33,283 nucleotides of DNA. It comes from a virus. Below are positions 1-7,290 of this stretch, piece after piece. Numbering within the stretch: the stretch's first letter is position 1; the number at the start of each line of letters is the position of its first letter. The position numbers and the translations under genes were made by a program. The notes under the pieces are model-generated. The model did no database searches. It had not been told where the DNA came from and saw only the letters and a program-made list of their open reading frames with translations. The DNA is taken from IMG/VR virus record IMGVR_UViG_3300044641_004686, positions 1 through 33,283 of that record; one strand, 5' to 3'.

Positions 1-2
1 CA

Positions 3-485
3 ATGTTTGTGCAAAAACAGCTCGAACGAGCACTGATTGAAGACGCGAACTTTTTAAACAATTATTTCAATATTCTAAACATTGATTTTTCGAAACCAAT
101 TCTGTTAGCTGAAGGTCAATTCGATTCGATGTTAATTAATAACTGTATTGCCACGTCTGGCGTAAGCAAAGCAAAATCAATTCTGACTAATCTTGGTTCA
201 AAGGCCGGCACTCGGATAATCTTTGATAGAGATAAAGCTGGCAAGACTCAGATGATGTCCCTGATTAAGCAGGGTTACTCAATATTTCTTTGGAATAAAG
301 CACTAGATACAATCAAAAAGAGTCATCCAGAGAGTGACTCGTTAATCTCTCTGCAACAGGTCAAAGATATTAATGATCTATTCTCTTTCCTAGTCAAACG
401 AGATTCGGATCTAACAGTTGATCGCTTTTCAAATTTCATCAATGGTTACTTTAGTGAGACTGTCCTCGATATGGTCTACCTATAA
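3..485 (+). CDS. TOPRIM-domain DNA primase-like protein (probably 5'-truncated by the window edge)
   Basis: The visible 160 residues carry a TOPRIM fold signature: KPILLAEGQFDS with the conserved Glu at about 37 and Asp at 41, then the second acidic motif FDRDKAGK at 74-81. This is the metal-binding centre of DnaG-type and T4 gp61-type primases, and the domain order fits the C-terminal half of a phage primase. The ATG at position 3 has no room for an upstream signal and the family is longer, so the real start is probably before the window. The stop is followed at once by a late promoter and the head-completion gene. The alternative is another TOPRIM nuclease or topoisomerase-like protein. The domain is clear; the exact protein is inferred. 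Confidence 0.7.
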   Translation: MFVQKQLERALIEDANFLNNYFNILNIDFSKPILLAEGQFDSMLINNCIATSGVSKAKSILTNLGSKAGTRIIFDRDKAGKTQMMSLIKQGYSIFLWNKALDTIKKSHPESDSLISLQQVKDINDLFSFLVKRDSDLTVDRFSNFINGYFSETVLDMVYL

Positions 486-488
486 ATA
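481..488 (+). promoter_or_regulatory. T4-type late promoter octamer TATAAATA
   Basis: This is an exact match to the T4 late -10 element. It overlaps the stop codon of the preceding gene and ends 5 nt before the ATG at 494. If transcription starts about 6 nt after the octamer, as in T4, the mRNA begins at or next to the start codon. Confidence 0.75.
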
Positions 489-493
489 ACCAT

Positions 494-1000
494 ATGAAGC
501 CAGTTCAAAAGAACAACATAAAAACCTTTTTAAAGCCTCGTCAGGGTCAAATTCAACAGGGCTACTTTAGGCCATCCAATCCAGACAAATACATTGGCGA
601 TCCAAATCAAATAATATTTAGGAGTTCTTGGGAATTTAAGTTTCTAAAATGGTGTGACGCAAGCCCAACAATTATAAAATATTCGTCAGAGCCAGTTGGT
701 ATTCCATATTACAGCCCGTTAGATAAACGTGGTCACATTTACTATGTCGACTTTTATATTGTGACTAAGGATAATGAAGGCAACGAAAAGTCTTGGTTAA
801 TTGAAGTAAAACCAAACAAATACACCAAACCGCCAGTTGCACCAAAGAGAATGACCGACAAGCAGACTGCTAACTATGTGTATGCAGCCAAGCAGTTCAT
901 TCTCAATCAGGCTAAGTTTGAAGCAGCAAAAGCCTTTGCCGCAACTCGAGGCCTGCAGTTTGGCATTATAACTGAAAACTTTTTGTTCAAATCAATATAA
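494..1000 (+). CDS. Head completion nuclease, T4 gp4/gp50-like (TnsA/PD-(D/E)XK fold)
   Basis: The 168 aa product has the layout of T4 gp4 (gp50), which finishes filled heads before tail joining. It shows the PD-(D/E)XK / TnsA-like nuclease pattern: an N-terminal Glu in FRSSWEFKFLKW (E47), Asp in YYVDFYI (D86), and LIEVKP giving E104-x-K106. Residues 107-168 form a helical tail. Length is close to the family norm of about 150 aa. It lies two genes upstream of the portal gene, which supports a head role. The start is chosen because the late promoter ends 5 nt upstream. The family is fairly sure; the nuclease activity is inferred from the motif. Confidence 0.85.
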   Translation: MKPVQKNNIKTFLKPRQGQIQQGYFRPSNPDKYIGDPNQIIFRSSWEFKFLKWCDASPTIIKYSSEPVGIPYYSPLDKRGHIYYVDFYIVTKDNEGNEKSWLIEVKPNKYTKPPVAPKRMTDKQTANYVYAAKQFILNQAKFEAAKAFAATRGLQFGIITENFLFKSI

Positions 1001-1009
1001 AATATAGTA

Positions 1010-1657
1010 ATGGCATACATTGACTTAGATTCGTATATTACTGACGGCATTGTTGCTGAGACGTCAAACTATGCTAATTATTATTTTCAGCAAGAAGGAA
1101 TCGCATACTCAAGATTTAGATTAATTCCAGGTCATTTCTATTCATTTAACGTGGTGAATGCATTACCAAATGATGTTGTCCCAAACTTATCTGAAACGAT
1201 GAGCCAAAATGATCTAAAGCAGTACTCAATTAAACGACCGTATTATGATAATGCGCCAGTTTGCTTAAGCCTTGGTGGCCAGGATGGAGAAATCATCCTA
1301 AATCTTAAAATGATTCCACCAAAGTTAAGGTCAGTTATAATTAGAAGGTACTTGGGAGCAGTTAGAGAACGTCTCAAACTGTTCTATGACGATTCCGATA
1401 ACTTAATGCCATTTGAGAGTAGACTAGCTGATCGATTAATCGGCCCATTCTTAACAGTCAATCCGGCATTCATGTCAAAGCTCACTGGAATTAACTTGAG
1501 CTTTGCGCTAAATAAATATCAAAGAGAGAATATGGCAAACATAGCTCTAATTGATTGGGAAGATGTTTCAAAAATCGAACAAATTGATTATCGAAACGAT
1601 CCGACCATCTCAGTTAAGACTCCAGTTGCCGTCCTTCTATCAGAATTTGGAAAATAA
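1010..1657 (+). CDS. Unknown protein, probable virion component
   Basis: I do not recognise this 215 aa protein. It has no signal peptide or transmembrane segment. The sequence is mixed alpha/beta, with a basic stretch around 105-120 (KLRSVIIRRYLGAVRERL) and a C-terminal strand-rich part. It sits between the head completion nuclease and the portal gene with gaps of only 9 nt on each side, so it is almost certainly co-transcribed with them. That context suggests a neck, tail-terminator or other morphogenesis role, but no T4 protein matches by eye. Confidence 0.75.
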   Translation: MAYIDLDSYITDGIVAETSNYANYYFQQEGIAYSRFRLIPGHFYSFNVVNALPNDVVPNLSETMSQNDLKQYSIKRPYYDNAPVCLSLGGQDGEIILNLKMIPPKLRSVIIRRYLGAVRERLKLFYDDSDNLMPFESRLADRLIGPFLTVNPAFMSKLTGINLSFALNKYQRENMANIALIDWEDVSKIEQIDYRNDPTISVKTPVAVLLSEFGK

Positions 1658-1666
1658 CGCCCATAA

Positions 1667-3349
1667 ATGGCAGGCTTTTTAGATAGTAATCCACTTAGCG
1701 GTATCAGATCAAGACTAACTGACCTGAGCCGATTTGGAATGAAATACGACGACCTTTTGGTCAAAAATTCACAAGCGATCGGCTTTATTGAAGGTCAATT
1801 GAGTGGCATGCAGGGCGGACTGCTTGGAGACGATTTGATGAAAGCTACTCTTGCTTTATCAGACACAACTTCAAGCCTAAGATCCAAATCAATCGCATTC
1901 TTTCAATTAGATTACGTCTCAAAGAGAGAACGACTTCGTGATATTGCATCAAACGGTGAAATTGAATTTATTCTTGAAACAATAACTGATGATGCAATCG
2001 TTTATGATGACGATAATCGTTTCTGTTATCCAAATGACCTAATCGGAGAAATCCGTTATAAAGGTCGTAGCAAAGAAGCACGTTTACAGTATCAAGAAAA
2101 AATTGTTCAGCGTTATCAAGAAAATTTCCAAAAGATCTATTCATCTTGGGGATTCGGCACAGGTATCGCAGCTTGGCAATATTTCTATCAGTGGTTGATT
2201 GAAGGCCATCTTGCCTTTGAAATCATCTATGACGATCCAATGAATCCTAAAAACATCATTGGTTTTAAAGAACTTGATCCAGCAACCCTATTTCCACAAG
2301 TTAAAAAAGACTTTGCTGGTAAAATCTATCTTGAATGGGCCCAAAAAGATCCAAAGGGTGCAAAGATTAGAACTCTGACTGATTCTCAAGTAATTTACAT
2401 TTCTTATTCAAACCAGTTTAGAACTAAACGAGTATCCTTCGTTGAGAGAATGGTTCGCTCGTTTAATCTACTTAGAATCATAGAACATTCTAAAGTTATT
2501 TGGCATACAATGAATGCGCCGATTCGCTTGACAACAACTGTTCCAGTTGGTACAAAGTCAATGCAAAAGGCCAAGGAAGACATTCGCGAATTTACAAATA
2601 CTCTAAAAGAAGATATTTCATTTGATGGAGAATCTGGCGAATTAAAAGTTGACGGTAAGCCTAACATTCTTTTCTATAAGAACTATGTTTTACCAGTTAA
2701 CGATCGTAATGAACAGATTAAAATTGAGCCACTAGAATACGCTGGTCCAAATCTATCAGGTTCAGAGTTATTAAAGTATTTCCATGATAAGTTAAAGCTT
2801 GATTCAAAAATTCCAGAATCTCGTTTTGGTGACGGTATGGGAACATACACCATGAATTCTGAAGGAATTTCTCGTGAAGAAATTCGTTACAATAAATTTA
2901 TCTCTAGGCTACGTTCAGCCTTTAAAGAGATAATCACAAAGCCTCTTTATATCCAAATGTGTCTGGATTTTAAAGAGTTAAAAGACGATCCTAAATTCTC
3001 AAATGCAATAGGTCTACAATTCTATGATGACAACGTATTTGAAGAAATCAAACAACAGGATCTGCTTAACAAGCGCCTTGCTACTCTTAATGCTCTTAAA
3101 GCAGTAGTCGACGACAGCGGTCAACCTTACTTCTCAACTGAATACTTAATTAAGGAATACCTTAAGATGAGCGATGAGGATATTGATAAGAACCGTGACT
3201 ATTTAGCTGCATATGGTAAAGCCCTAGAAGTTAGTGCTGATGCTGGAGCAGTACCGCCGCCTCCAGCCGGAGCGCCAGCCGCGCCAGCCGCTGAGACTCC
3301 ACCGACTGGTGAAACTTCAAAAGAAGTCGGCGAACCAGGTTCCCTATAA
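1667..3349 (+). CDS. Portal vertex protein, T4 gp20-like
   Basis: The 560 aa product matches T4 gp20 (524 aa) in length and landmarks. The early segment EFILETITDDAIVYDDD parallels EIVSDAIVYEDD of gp20. The later segment SEGISREEIRYNKFISRL parallels the gp20 stretch around TSITRDELTFAKFIREL, followed by the helical crown region ending KMSDEDID. The portal dodecamer sits at one head vertex, starts capsid assembly and passes DNA in and out. The C-terminal 30 residues are a Pro/Ala-rich tail (about 531-548) absent from T4 gp20. It is the last gene of the + strand cluster. Unlike T4, it is not followed by prohead core and protease genes. Confidence 0.95.
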   Translation: MAGFLDSNPLSGIRSRLTDLSRFGMKYDDLLVKNSQAIGFIEGQLSGMQGGLLGDDLMKATLALSDTTSSLRSKSIAFFQLDYVSKRERLRDIASNGEIEFILETITDDAIVYDDDNRFCYPNDLIGEIRYKGRSKEARLQYQEKIVQRYQENFQKIYSSWGFGTGIAAWQYFYQWLIEGHLAFEIIYDDPMNPKNIIGFKELDPATLFPQVKKDFAGKIYLEWAQKDPKGAKIRTLTDSQVIYISYSNQFRTKRVSFVERMVRSFNLLRIIEHSKVIWHTMNAPIRLTTTVPVGTKSMQKAKEDIREFTNTLKEDISFDGESGELKVDGKPNILFYKNYVLPVNDRNEQIKIEPLEYAGPNLSGSELLKYFHDKLKLDSKIPESRFGDGMGTYTMNSEGISREEIRYNKFISRLRSAFKEIITKPLYIQMCLDFKELKDDPKFSNAIGLQFYDDNVFEEIKQQDLLNKRLATLNALKAVVDDSGQPYFSTEYLIKEYLKMSDEDIDKNRDYLAAYGKALEVSADAGAVPPPPAGAPAAPAAETPPTGETSKEVGEPGSL

Positions 3350-3358
3350 TTATCACAT

Positions 3359-3389
3359 AAAAAAGGAGACAGGTAGCGAATCTGTCTCC
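3359..3389 (-). terminator. Rho-independent terminator for the minus-strand baseplate operon
   Basis: A perfect 8-bp stem (GGAGACAG at 3365-3372 with CTGTCTCC at 3382-3389) is followed, on the - strand, by a run of six T (3359-3364). It ends transcription coming from the gene at 3444-3881. Confidence 0.75.
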
Positions 3390-3416
3390 AATGTCCGTGA
3401 ACTAGTCCCGGTCCTA

Positions 3417-3446
3417 AGTGGGGTCTTCAAACCCCGACTCTCTTTA
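3417..3446 (+). terminator. Possible terminator for the portal transcript
   Basis: The hairpin AGTGGGGT / ACCCC(G)ACT at 3417-3439 has one bulged G and is followed by CTCTTTA on the + strand. The T tract is weak, so this is a tentative terminator for the + strand cluster converging with the - strand operon. Confidence 0.4.
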
Positions 3447-3881
3447 TGAAAATGGATCTAAGTCTGGATTAGGAATCATACTCCAAGCTTTTTCAGCATT
3501 GATTCCAGTGCCTCTTGCAATTTGTGTTTCGAGAGCAACTTCTTTTAATAGAGCTAGAGCCTCAGTGTATTCTCCATCAGTCAACATACTTTCGATTTGG
3601 TCAGCGTCTTCCTGATTTAGTTTAACTCGATATACGACTGCATGTCTTTGTGAATTGGCACGAGCTCTCATTTGCAGCATGCCTACTTGGTTTGACCAGC
3701 CTTTTCTAAGTTTATTACCTGCGCCAGGTTCGTCTAACCCAAGTTCAGCGAGGCGATCTGCGTCGTCTGCATCTGACATATCTGGTTCTTTAATAAATGA
3801 TTCAATGCCGTTGCAATCTGCAAGGCCAACCCACCAAGTTGGCGTTGAATACGTTTCAAATAAGGGTACATATTTTCTCAT
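3444..3881 (-). CDS. Unknown protein with N-terminal capsid-targeting-like peptide
   Basis: This 145 aa protein begins MRKYVPLFETYS, a variant of the tag described in the findings, with LFE as a possible (I/L)xE processing site. Residues 36-51 include DADRLAELGLDEPG, a motif resembling ones in other tagged proteins (5015-5551, 17543-18109). The rest is helical and charged, with no recognised domain and no membrane segment. Its start overlaps the stop of the gp25 gene by 4 nt, so the two are translationally coupled, and it is the last gene before the terminator. Late expression and presence in the virion are inferred from the tag and context. Confidence 0.75.
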   Translation of the reverse strand: MRKYVPLFETYSTPTWWVGLADCNGIESFIKEPDMSDADDADRLAELGLDEPGAGNKLRKGWSNQVGMLQMRARANSQRHAVVYRVKLNQEDADQIESMLTDGEYTEALALLKEVALETQIARGTGINAEKAWSMIPNPDLDPFS

Positions 3882-4258
3882 ACATCAAATAATGCGGCAA
3901 ACACAGATGTGGTGCCATCTATTTTTATATCAAGGGCAAGCGTTGATTTGAAAGGATCGTCTGCGCTGTCTAAATAAGCAACCGACGATTTAATATTATA
4001 CTTTCTGGAATTCAACACATAGTCTTGAATTAATTGATTAACTTCCTGTTCCATTGGTGCAACACTCAGCGTATCAAATTCAAACAGGTACTTCTCCATA
4101 CCGAATCCAAAATCCGGTTCTCCAAGAACTTCTCCTTTCTTTGTTAAAATAGTCATCCTAACTTGCTGAATAGTATTTTCAATATCATCCTTAACTTCGT
4201 AGAGGTTAGGCTGATAGTTAGGATCCTCTGAATTTCTAAAATATAGATCTACTGCCAT
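3878..4258 (-). CDS. Baseplate wedge protein, T4 gp25 / GPW family
   Basis: The 126 aa product belongs to the gp25-like (GPW_gp25) family, whose usual length is about 110-135 aa. The family core is visible as KKGEVLGEPDFGFGMEKYLFEF at about 39-60, the segment that in T4 reads like PGERVMRPEFGS in other members, followed by the helix EQEVNQLIQDYVL and C-terminal strands. In contractile tails gp25 sits in the baseplate wedge and helps nucleate the sheath. Despite its old lysozyme label, the family is structural. It is the second-last gene of a short late operon starting at 5551. Confidence 0.9.
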   Translation of the reverse strand: MAVDLYFRNSEDPNYQPNLYEVKDDIENTIQQVRMTILTKKGEVLGEPDFGFGMEKYLFEFDTLSVAPMEQEVNQLIQDYVLNSRKYNIKSSVAYLDSADDPFKSTLALDIKIDGTTSVFAALFDV

Positions 4259-4262
4259 TGTC

Positions 4263-5000
4263 TTATTGTCTTATTAGGAACATCCAATCTGCTGTGTTCT
4301 CGCCCTTCATCATTTCCATAACTTGAGTTAATTCATTCTCTGCACGAGTTACCAGATTTGTATAATTTACCTTAACTCCACCAGGTAGGTTGTAATCGAA
4401 GCTAGTTAAGAGTTCGCCGAGTCTAAGTTTTGCTTTTGCTCTAACGTATCTCTGGAAAAGTTCATCATTGTATAAATCTTCCAGTTCAATCTTCTTAGCT
4501 ACTTCTAATACCATACCATTAGCGATCGGGCTTCGGCCCATGATGATTAAATCACGAGTATTACGATTATAATTATAGGCAAATGTATCTAGTACAAAGC
4601 CCTTAGTTAAATCCAAGAAAGAGAACAGGATTGTTCTGTACATGATAGATTCACCAATAAATGGTGTTAAAAAGATCTCCGAACCAACAAACTTATTTTC
4701 AGAAAAATCTCGGTCAATTGACCCAAAGATTGAAGCGCCTCTAGGCTCTCTACACTGATGCACAAATTGTACACAATCGGGTAGTCTGATTGCTCTTTCC
4801 TTTTTAAATCGATCGTTTTTGAAAACGTCCTGTGGAATAGCTAAATATCTGGGCTCAACTGCATGGCGCCAGTTATCATAGAAATAACCTTCAGCGATCT
4901 TAATGATTCTCGCGATCTCCTTTTCTGGAATTACATACGGTAATGCTTTGGAAAAGGTTAATTCTTCTTGAATATCTGCTATTAATTCAGCTTGCGTCAT
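4263..5000 (-). CDS. Probable neck/tail structural protein, unknown family
   Basis: The 245 aa protein starts with a helical segment (ELIADIQEELTFSKALPYVIPEKEIARIIKIAEGYFYD), a pattern often seen at the start of phage neck or tail accessory proteins. It continues as mixed alpha/beta without catalytic motifs. It lies 4 nt upstream of gp25 and downstream of a tagged protein, so it is probably part of the virion. I cannot match it to a named T4 gene; gp13/gp14-type neck protein or a wedge subunit are possibilities. Confidence 0.75.
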   Translation of the reverse strand: MTQAELIADIQEELTFSKALPYVIPEKEIARIIKIAEGYFYDNWRHAVEPRYLAIPQDVFKNDRFKKERAIRLPDCVQFVHQCREPRGASIFGSIDRDFSENKFVGSEIFLTPFIGESIMYRTILFSFLDLTKGFVLDTFAYNYNRNTRDLIIMGRSPIANGMVLEVAKKIELEDLYNDELFQRYVRAKAKLRLGELLTSFDYNLPGGVKVNYTNLVTRAENELTQVMEMMKGENTADWMFLIRQ

Positions 5001-5014
5001 TTAATTAAGCTTTT

Positions 5015-5551
5015 TTATGCAGCTGGGGTTTCTACAACCTTTAAGGCTGCAACTTCTGCTCTCTTTTTAGCTAGATCTGCTTTTCTAACTTCTAAAGCTG
5101 CACGGTCTGCGGCCAATGTTGCTTTTTGAGTCATTGAATTTGGATCTAGTGGTTTAATATTAGCTTCTCTCGCTTCAATATCAGCTTCAGCCTTTGTAAT
5201 TTCCGCGTCTTCTGCTTCAATTTGGGCTTTTTTCTGTGCAACCTCAACATCAGTTGCTTCAAATACGTCGTCTTCCTCGTTTTCGTAATCTGTTTCGCCG
5301 TCTTGTGCCATCATAGCAGCTTCATCGAATAGCTGAGAAGATAATTCGTAACCTGCCTGTTTTGCCTCCATTTTAGCGCTTTCGTAACTATCAGGTAGTG
5401 AACCGCCAAAGAAGTCTAAAACTGAAAATGCATCTCTGAATTTCTTTGCTGAATCAAGACCAACGTCTTGCATTCTTTCTCTTTCATGTCTATCAAATGA
5501 CTCCTTCAAATTAGAGTTAAAGTCATCGAATTTTAAAATTGTTGATCCCAT
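5015..5551 (-). CDS. Coiled-coil protein with N-terminal capsid-targeting-like peptide
   Basis: This 178 aa protein starts MGSTILKFDDFNSNLKES, a tag of the ILKFDDF type, with LKE as a possible processing site. It is followed by RHERERMQDVGLDSA, resembling the RMxxLGL motif of other tagged proteins. From about residue 100 to 172 it is a long Ala/Glu/Lys/Asp-rich helix (repeats such as AEDAEITKAEADIEAREANI), most likely a coiled coil. A late promoter variant ends 21 nt upstream. Charged helical composition recalls T4 prohead core or internal proteins, so a core/scaffold role is possible but not shown. Confidence 0.8.
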   Translation of the reverse strand: MGSTILKFDDFNSNLKESFDRHERERMQDVGLDSAKKFRDAFSVLDFFGGSLPDSYESAKMEAKQAGYELSSQLFDEAAMMAQDGETDYENEEDDVFEATDVEVAQKKAQIEAEDAEITKAEADIEAREANIKPLDPNSMTQKATLAADRAALEVRKADLAKKRAEVAALKVVETPAA

Positions 5552-5572
5552 CGTATGGTCTGACCTTTTGGT

Positions 5573-5580
5573 TATTTATC
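5573..5580 (-). promoter_or_regulatory. Late promoter variant GATAAATA
   Basis: The octamer differs by one base from TATAAATA and lies 21 nt upstream of the ATG at 5551. It probably drives the 5551-3444 structural operon. Confidence 0.65.
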
Positions 5581-5614
5581 AGTCATCCATTCTAGATTAT
5601 ATTTCTACCTAAAC

Positions 5615-5638
5615 TAAAAAAGGGCGCTGAAGCGCCCT
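5615..5638 (-). terminator. Rho-independent terminator after the DUF2589 gene
   Basis: An 8-bp stem AGGGCGCT (5621-5628) pairs with AGCGCCCT (5631-5638) and is followed on the - strand by a T tract. It separates the DUF2589 gene from the late promoter of the next operon. Confidence 0.85.
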
Positions 5639-5662
5639 TATCTAGTGTATCAAAGTAGTCTA

Positions 5663-6259
5663 TTACTTGCTAGGATCAGCAGTTAATGGAATCAATGAAG
5701 GTTCTAACATTTGAGTCAAATAATCAGATAGTTTCATCATACCTTCAGTCGCAGGTAGTTGCTCAGCGTGTACTTTAACTTCGTACTTAGCTGAATTATC
5801 GGTGCTTCTAGTATTTTCTTTGTGTGTTGCTACTTTACCAGCAACAGTTGCAGAGAATTTCATTCCCCACCAGCTAGCGCTTGCGCTTGCAGAGTATGAA
5901 GTTTCGCTGTCTGAACTTTCTTTTGTTGTTTCAGAAGTTTTAACTTCCATCGTGAATGCAATATCAGCTGAAGTAATTGCCAAAGATGGTAGTGGAACCA
6001 ATGGTAACATTGGAACTTTGTTGTATAGTTTCTGGATTTCCTGTTCGCCAGTTTCTCCATTTGTAACAACACGGTTCATCTCAACATCTAGCGATCTAGC
6101 TGTAGCGTTACCGTCTTTGTCTTTTTCAAAAGCTACTTCAGAGATGTATCTCCAAGTTACTTCATTTAATTTAGCTTGACCTTTTGCCATACCGACAATA
6201 GGCGAAACAATTAGATCTTCGATTGGAAGCCCTGCAAAGTTGTCTGCGATTCCTGCCAT
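5663..6259 (-). CDS. DUF2589 family protein
   Basis: The 198 aa sequence fits the DUF2589 pattern. It has an N-terminal helix with LPIEDLIVSPIVGMAKGQAKL, a segment RSLDVEMNR, then VPMLPLVPLPSLAITSADIAFTMEV, the characteristic VPlLxiVpiPsL core, followed by a Ser/Thr-rich linker and a strand KYEVKVHAEQLPATEGMMKL near the C-terminus. The function of the family is not established; genes are found in bacteria and some phages. A late promoter variant lies 19 nt upstream and a strong terminator follows, so this is a single-gene late unit. A virion or assembly role is inferred only from timing. Confidence 0.8.
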   Translation of the reverse strand: MAGIADNFAGLPIEDLIVSPIVGMAKGQAKLNEVTWRYISEVAFEKDKDGNATARSLDVEMNRVVTNGETGEQEIQKLYNKVPMLPLVPLPSLAITSADIAFTMEVKTSETTKESSDSETSYSASASASWWGMKFSATVAGKVATHKENTRSTDNSAKYEVKVHAEQLPATEGMMKLSDYLTQMLEPSLIPLTADPSK

Positions 6260-6278
6260 AAAATTGTGAATTTTTTGT

Positions 6279-6286
6279 TATTTATC
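6279..6286 (-). promoter_or_regulatory. Late promoter variant GATAAATA
   Basis: The octamer differs by one base from the T4 late box and sits 19 nt upstream of the DUF2589 ATG at 6259. Confidence 0.65.
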
Positions 6287-6312
6287 TTTTCTGGGTAGTC
6301 AAATCCAGGAGG

Positions 6313-6516
6313 TTACCCAAATTTAACCTGGCCTTTATATTGCTTTTTAATATCATCAATCTCCTTTAGGACTTTAGTAAATGATTCTTTAATTTCATCG
6401 TTTACTGTAAAATCCAAAATTGTGCGACAGTGTGGGCACGCCGAAACTGGATTTTTGATGATAAATTCTAGAGTTAAGCCTAACGGCTTTCTACACATTG
6501 GACAGGGTAATGCCAT
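6313..6516 (-). CDS. Small zinc-ribbon protein
   Basis: This 67 aa protein has two CxxC knuckles, CPMC at residues 5-8 and CPHC at about 32-35, forming a typical zinc ribbon of about 30 residues. The tail is helical and charged. It follows the 6522-7004 gene by 5 nt and was probably transcribed with it. Function is unknown; such ribbons often bind nucleic acid or protein partners. Confidence 0.8.
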   Translation of the reverse strand: MALPCPMCRKPLGLTLEFIIKNPVSACPHCRTILDFTVNDEIKESFTKVLKEIDDIKKQYKGQVKFG

Positions 6517-6521
6517 CTAAA

Positions 6522-7004
6522 TTAATTCTTTTTAATCGTCGGATCGTTTAGAGTTTGAATATACGAATCGACTAGTCGGCTGACCGCTTCAGGCTTGTCG
6601 TCAGCTTTGAATTTGACTTTGATTTTTGCCATGCCGTTATTATCCTCGTTTTTGCCAGAGTCAACTGTGATCGGTGGCAAATTGTGCACATAGCCCTTCT
6701 TTTTGAAGAGACCTAGCAGTGCTTTCTTTATTTTAGAGACATCATCTACATTGGTGCCAAATATCAATCTAGCCTCAAATTCGATTTCAAGTTCATCTAA
6801 GCCAATTGATGAATGATCTGCTAGAATATAGAGAGGAAAATCAACAGGTTTGTCGCCAATAATGAATCGCTTCATAATCGGAGTACCGTCGTCGTTGAAA
6901 TAGTTACGAATTGAATTTATGTGCTGTTTCTCACTAATTCCCTGAGCGACCATTGCTGCTTCCAGCAAGCCACCAACTAATTCTTCAATATTTAACTTAC
7001 TCAT
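6522..7004 (-). CDS. Unknown protein, possibly a divergent DUF2589-like partner
   Basis: The 160 aa protein begins with a helix (NIEELVGGLLEAAMVAQGISEKQ) and then has FPLYILADHSSIGLDELEIEFEARLIF. This parallels the layout of DUF2589, where a Pro-rich strand is followed by an LxIxxxxIxF strand. The C-terminal half is Lys-rich with a further strand MAKIKVKFKA. The resemblance is by layout rather than clear sequence identity, so the relation to the neighbouring DUF2589 gene is an inference. It lies 3 nt downstream of the small membrane protein gene and 5 nt upstream of the zinc ribbon gene. Confidence 0.7.
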   Translation of the reverse strand: MSKLNIEELVGGLLEAAMVAQGISEKQHINSIRNYFNDDGTPIMKRFIIGDKPVDFPLYILADHSSIGLDELEIEFEARLIFGTNVDDVSKIKKALLGLFKKKGYVHNLPPITVDSGKNEDNNGMAKIKVKFKADDKPEAVSRLVDSYIQTLNDPTIKKN

Positions 7005-7007
7005 AAA

Positions 7008-7286
7008 TTATCGGCGATCGTTTAATAGATCTTGTACATACGAATCACGCTGTTGGTTTAAATAAGCCTCACGTTCAGTAGATTTCTTAATGATCATATC
7101 AGTTAGTTGATCGATTTTAGCATCCTTTTGATCAAGTAGTTTTTCACATCTAGCTAGCTCAGCTTCAAATAGCTGATTCTGGTAGACTAGAATACCGACC
7201 ATTAAAATAATCGTAAACGATTGCTCCTTTAGCTTATTGAAAAAAATATCAACAAAGCCAGTTTGTGTAGCTTTTTGGTTTTCCAT
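7008..7286 (-). CDS. Small membrane protein with coiled-coil tail
   Basis: The start is taken at MENQKATQ (7286), because the longer reading would overlap the upstream gene. That gives 92 aa, with one transmembrane helix (FTIILMVGILVYQ, about residues 20-38) and then a charged heptad-like helix (AELARCEKLLDQKDAKIDQL). The topology resembles an inner-membrane spanin (Rz type), but there is no partner lipoprotein next to it, so spanin is only one option. It starts 4 nt after the stop of the HAD-nucleotidyltransferase gene. Confidence 0.7.
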   Translation of the reverse strand: MENQKATQTGFVDIFFNKLKEQSFTIILMVGILVYQNQLFEAELARCEKLLDQKDAKIDQLTDMIIKKSTEREAYLNQQRDSYVQDLLNDRR

Positions 7287-7290
7287 ATAA

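Noticed and set aside
3411-3440. Possible degenerate tRNA T-arm (GGGTCTTCAAACCCC)
   Set aside because: Stem and loop lengths do not fit a T-arm and no acceptor or anticodon arm is nearby; a terminator hairpin explains it better.
3234-3449. + strand frame overlapping the portal 3' end
   Set aside because: It is a shifted frame of the Pro/Ala-rich portal tail running through the terminator; composition reflects the overlap.
6293-6318. Hairpin TGGGTA/TACCCA near the zinc-ribbon stop codon as terminator
   Set aside because: The stem is only 6 bp with a long loop and is not followed by a T tract on the - strand.
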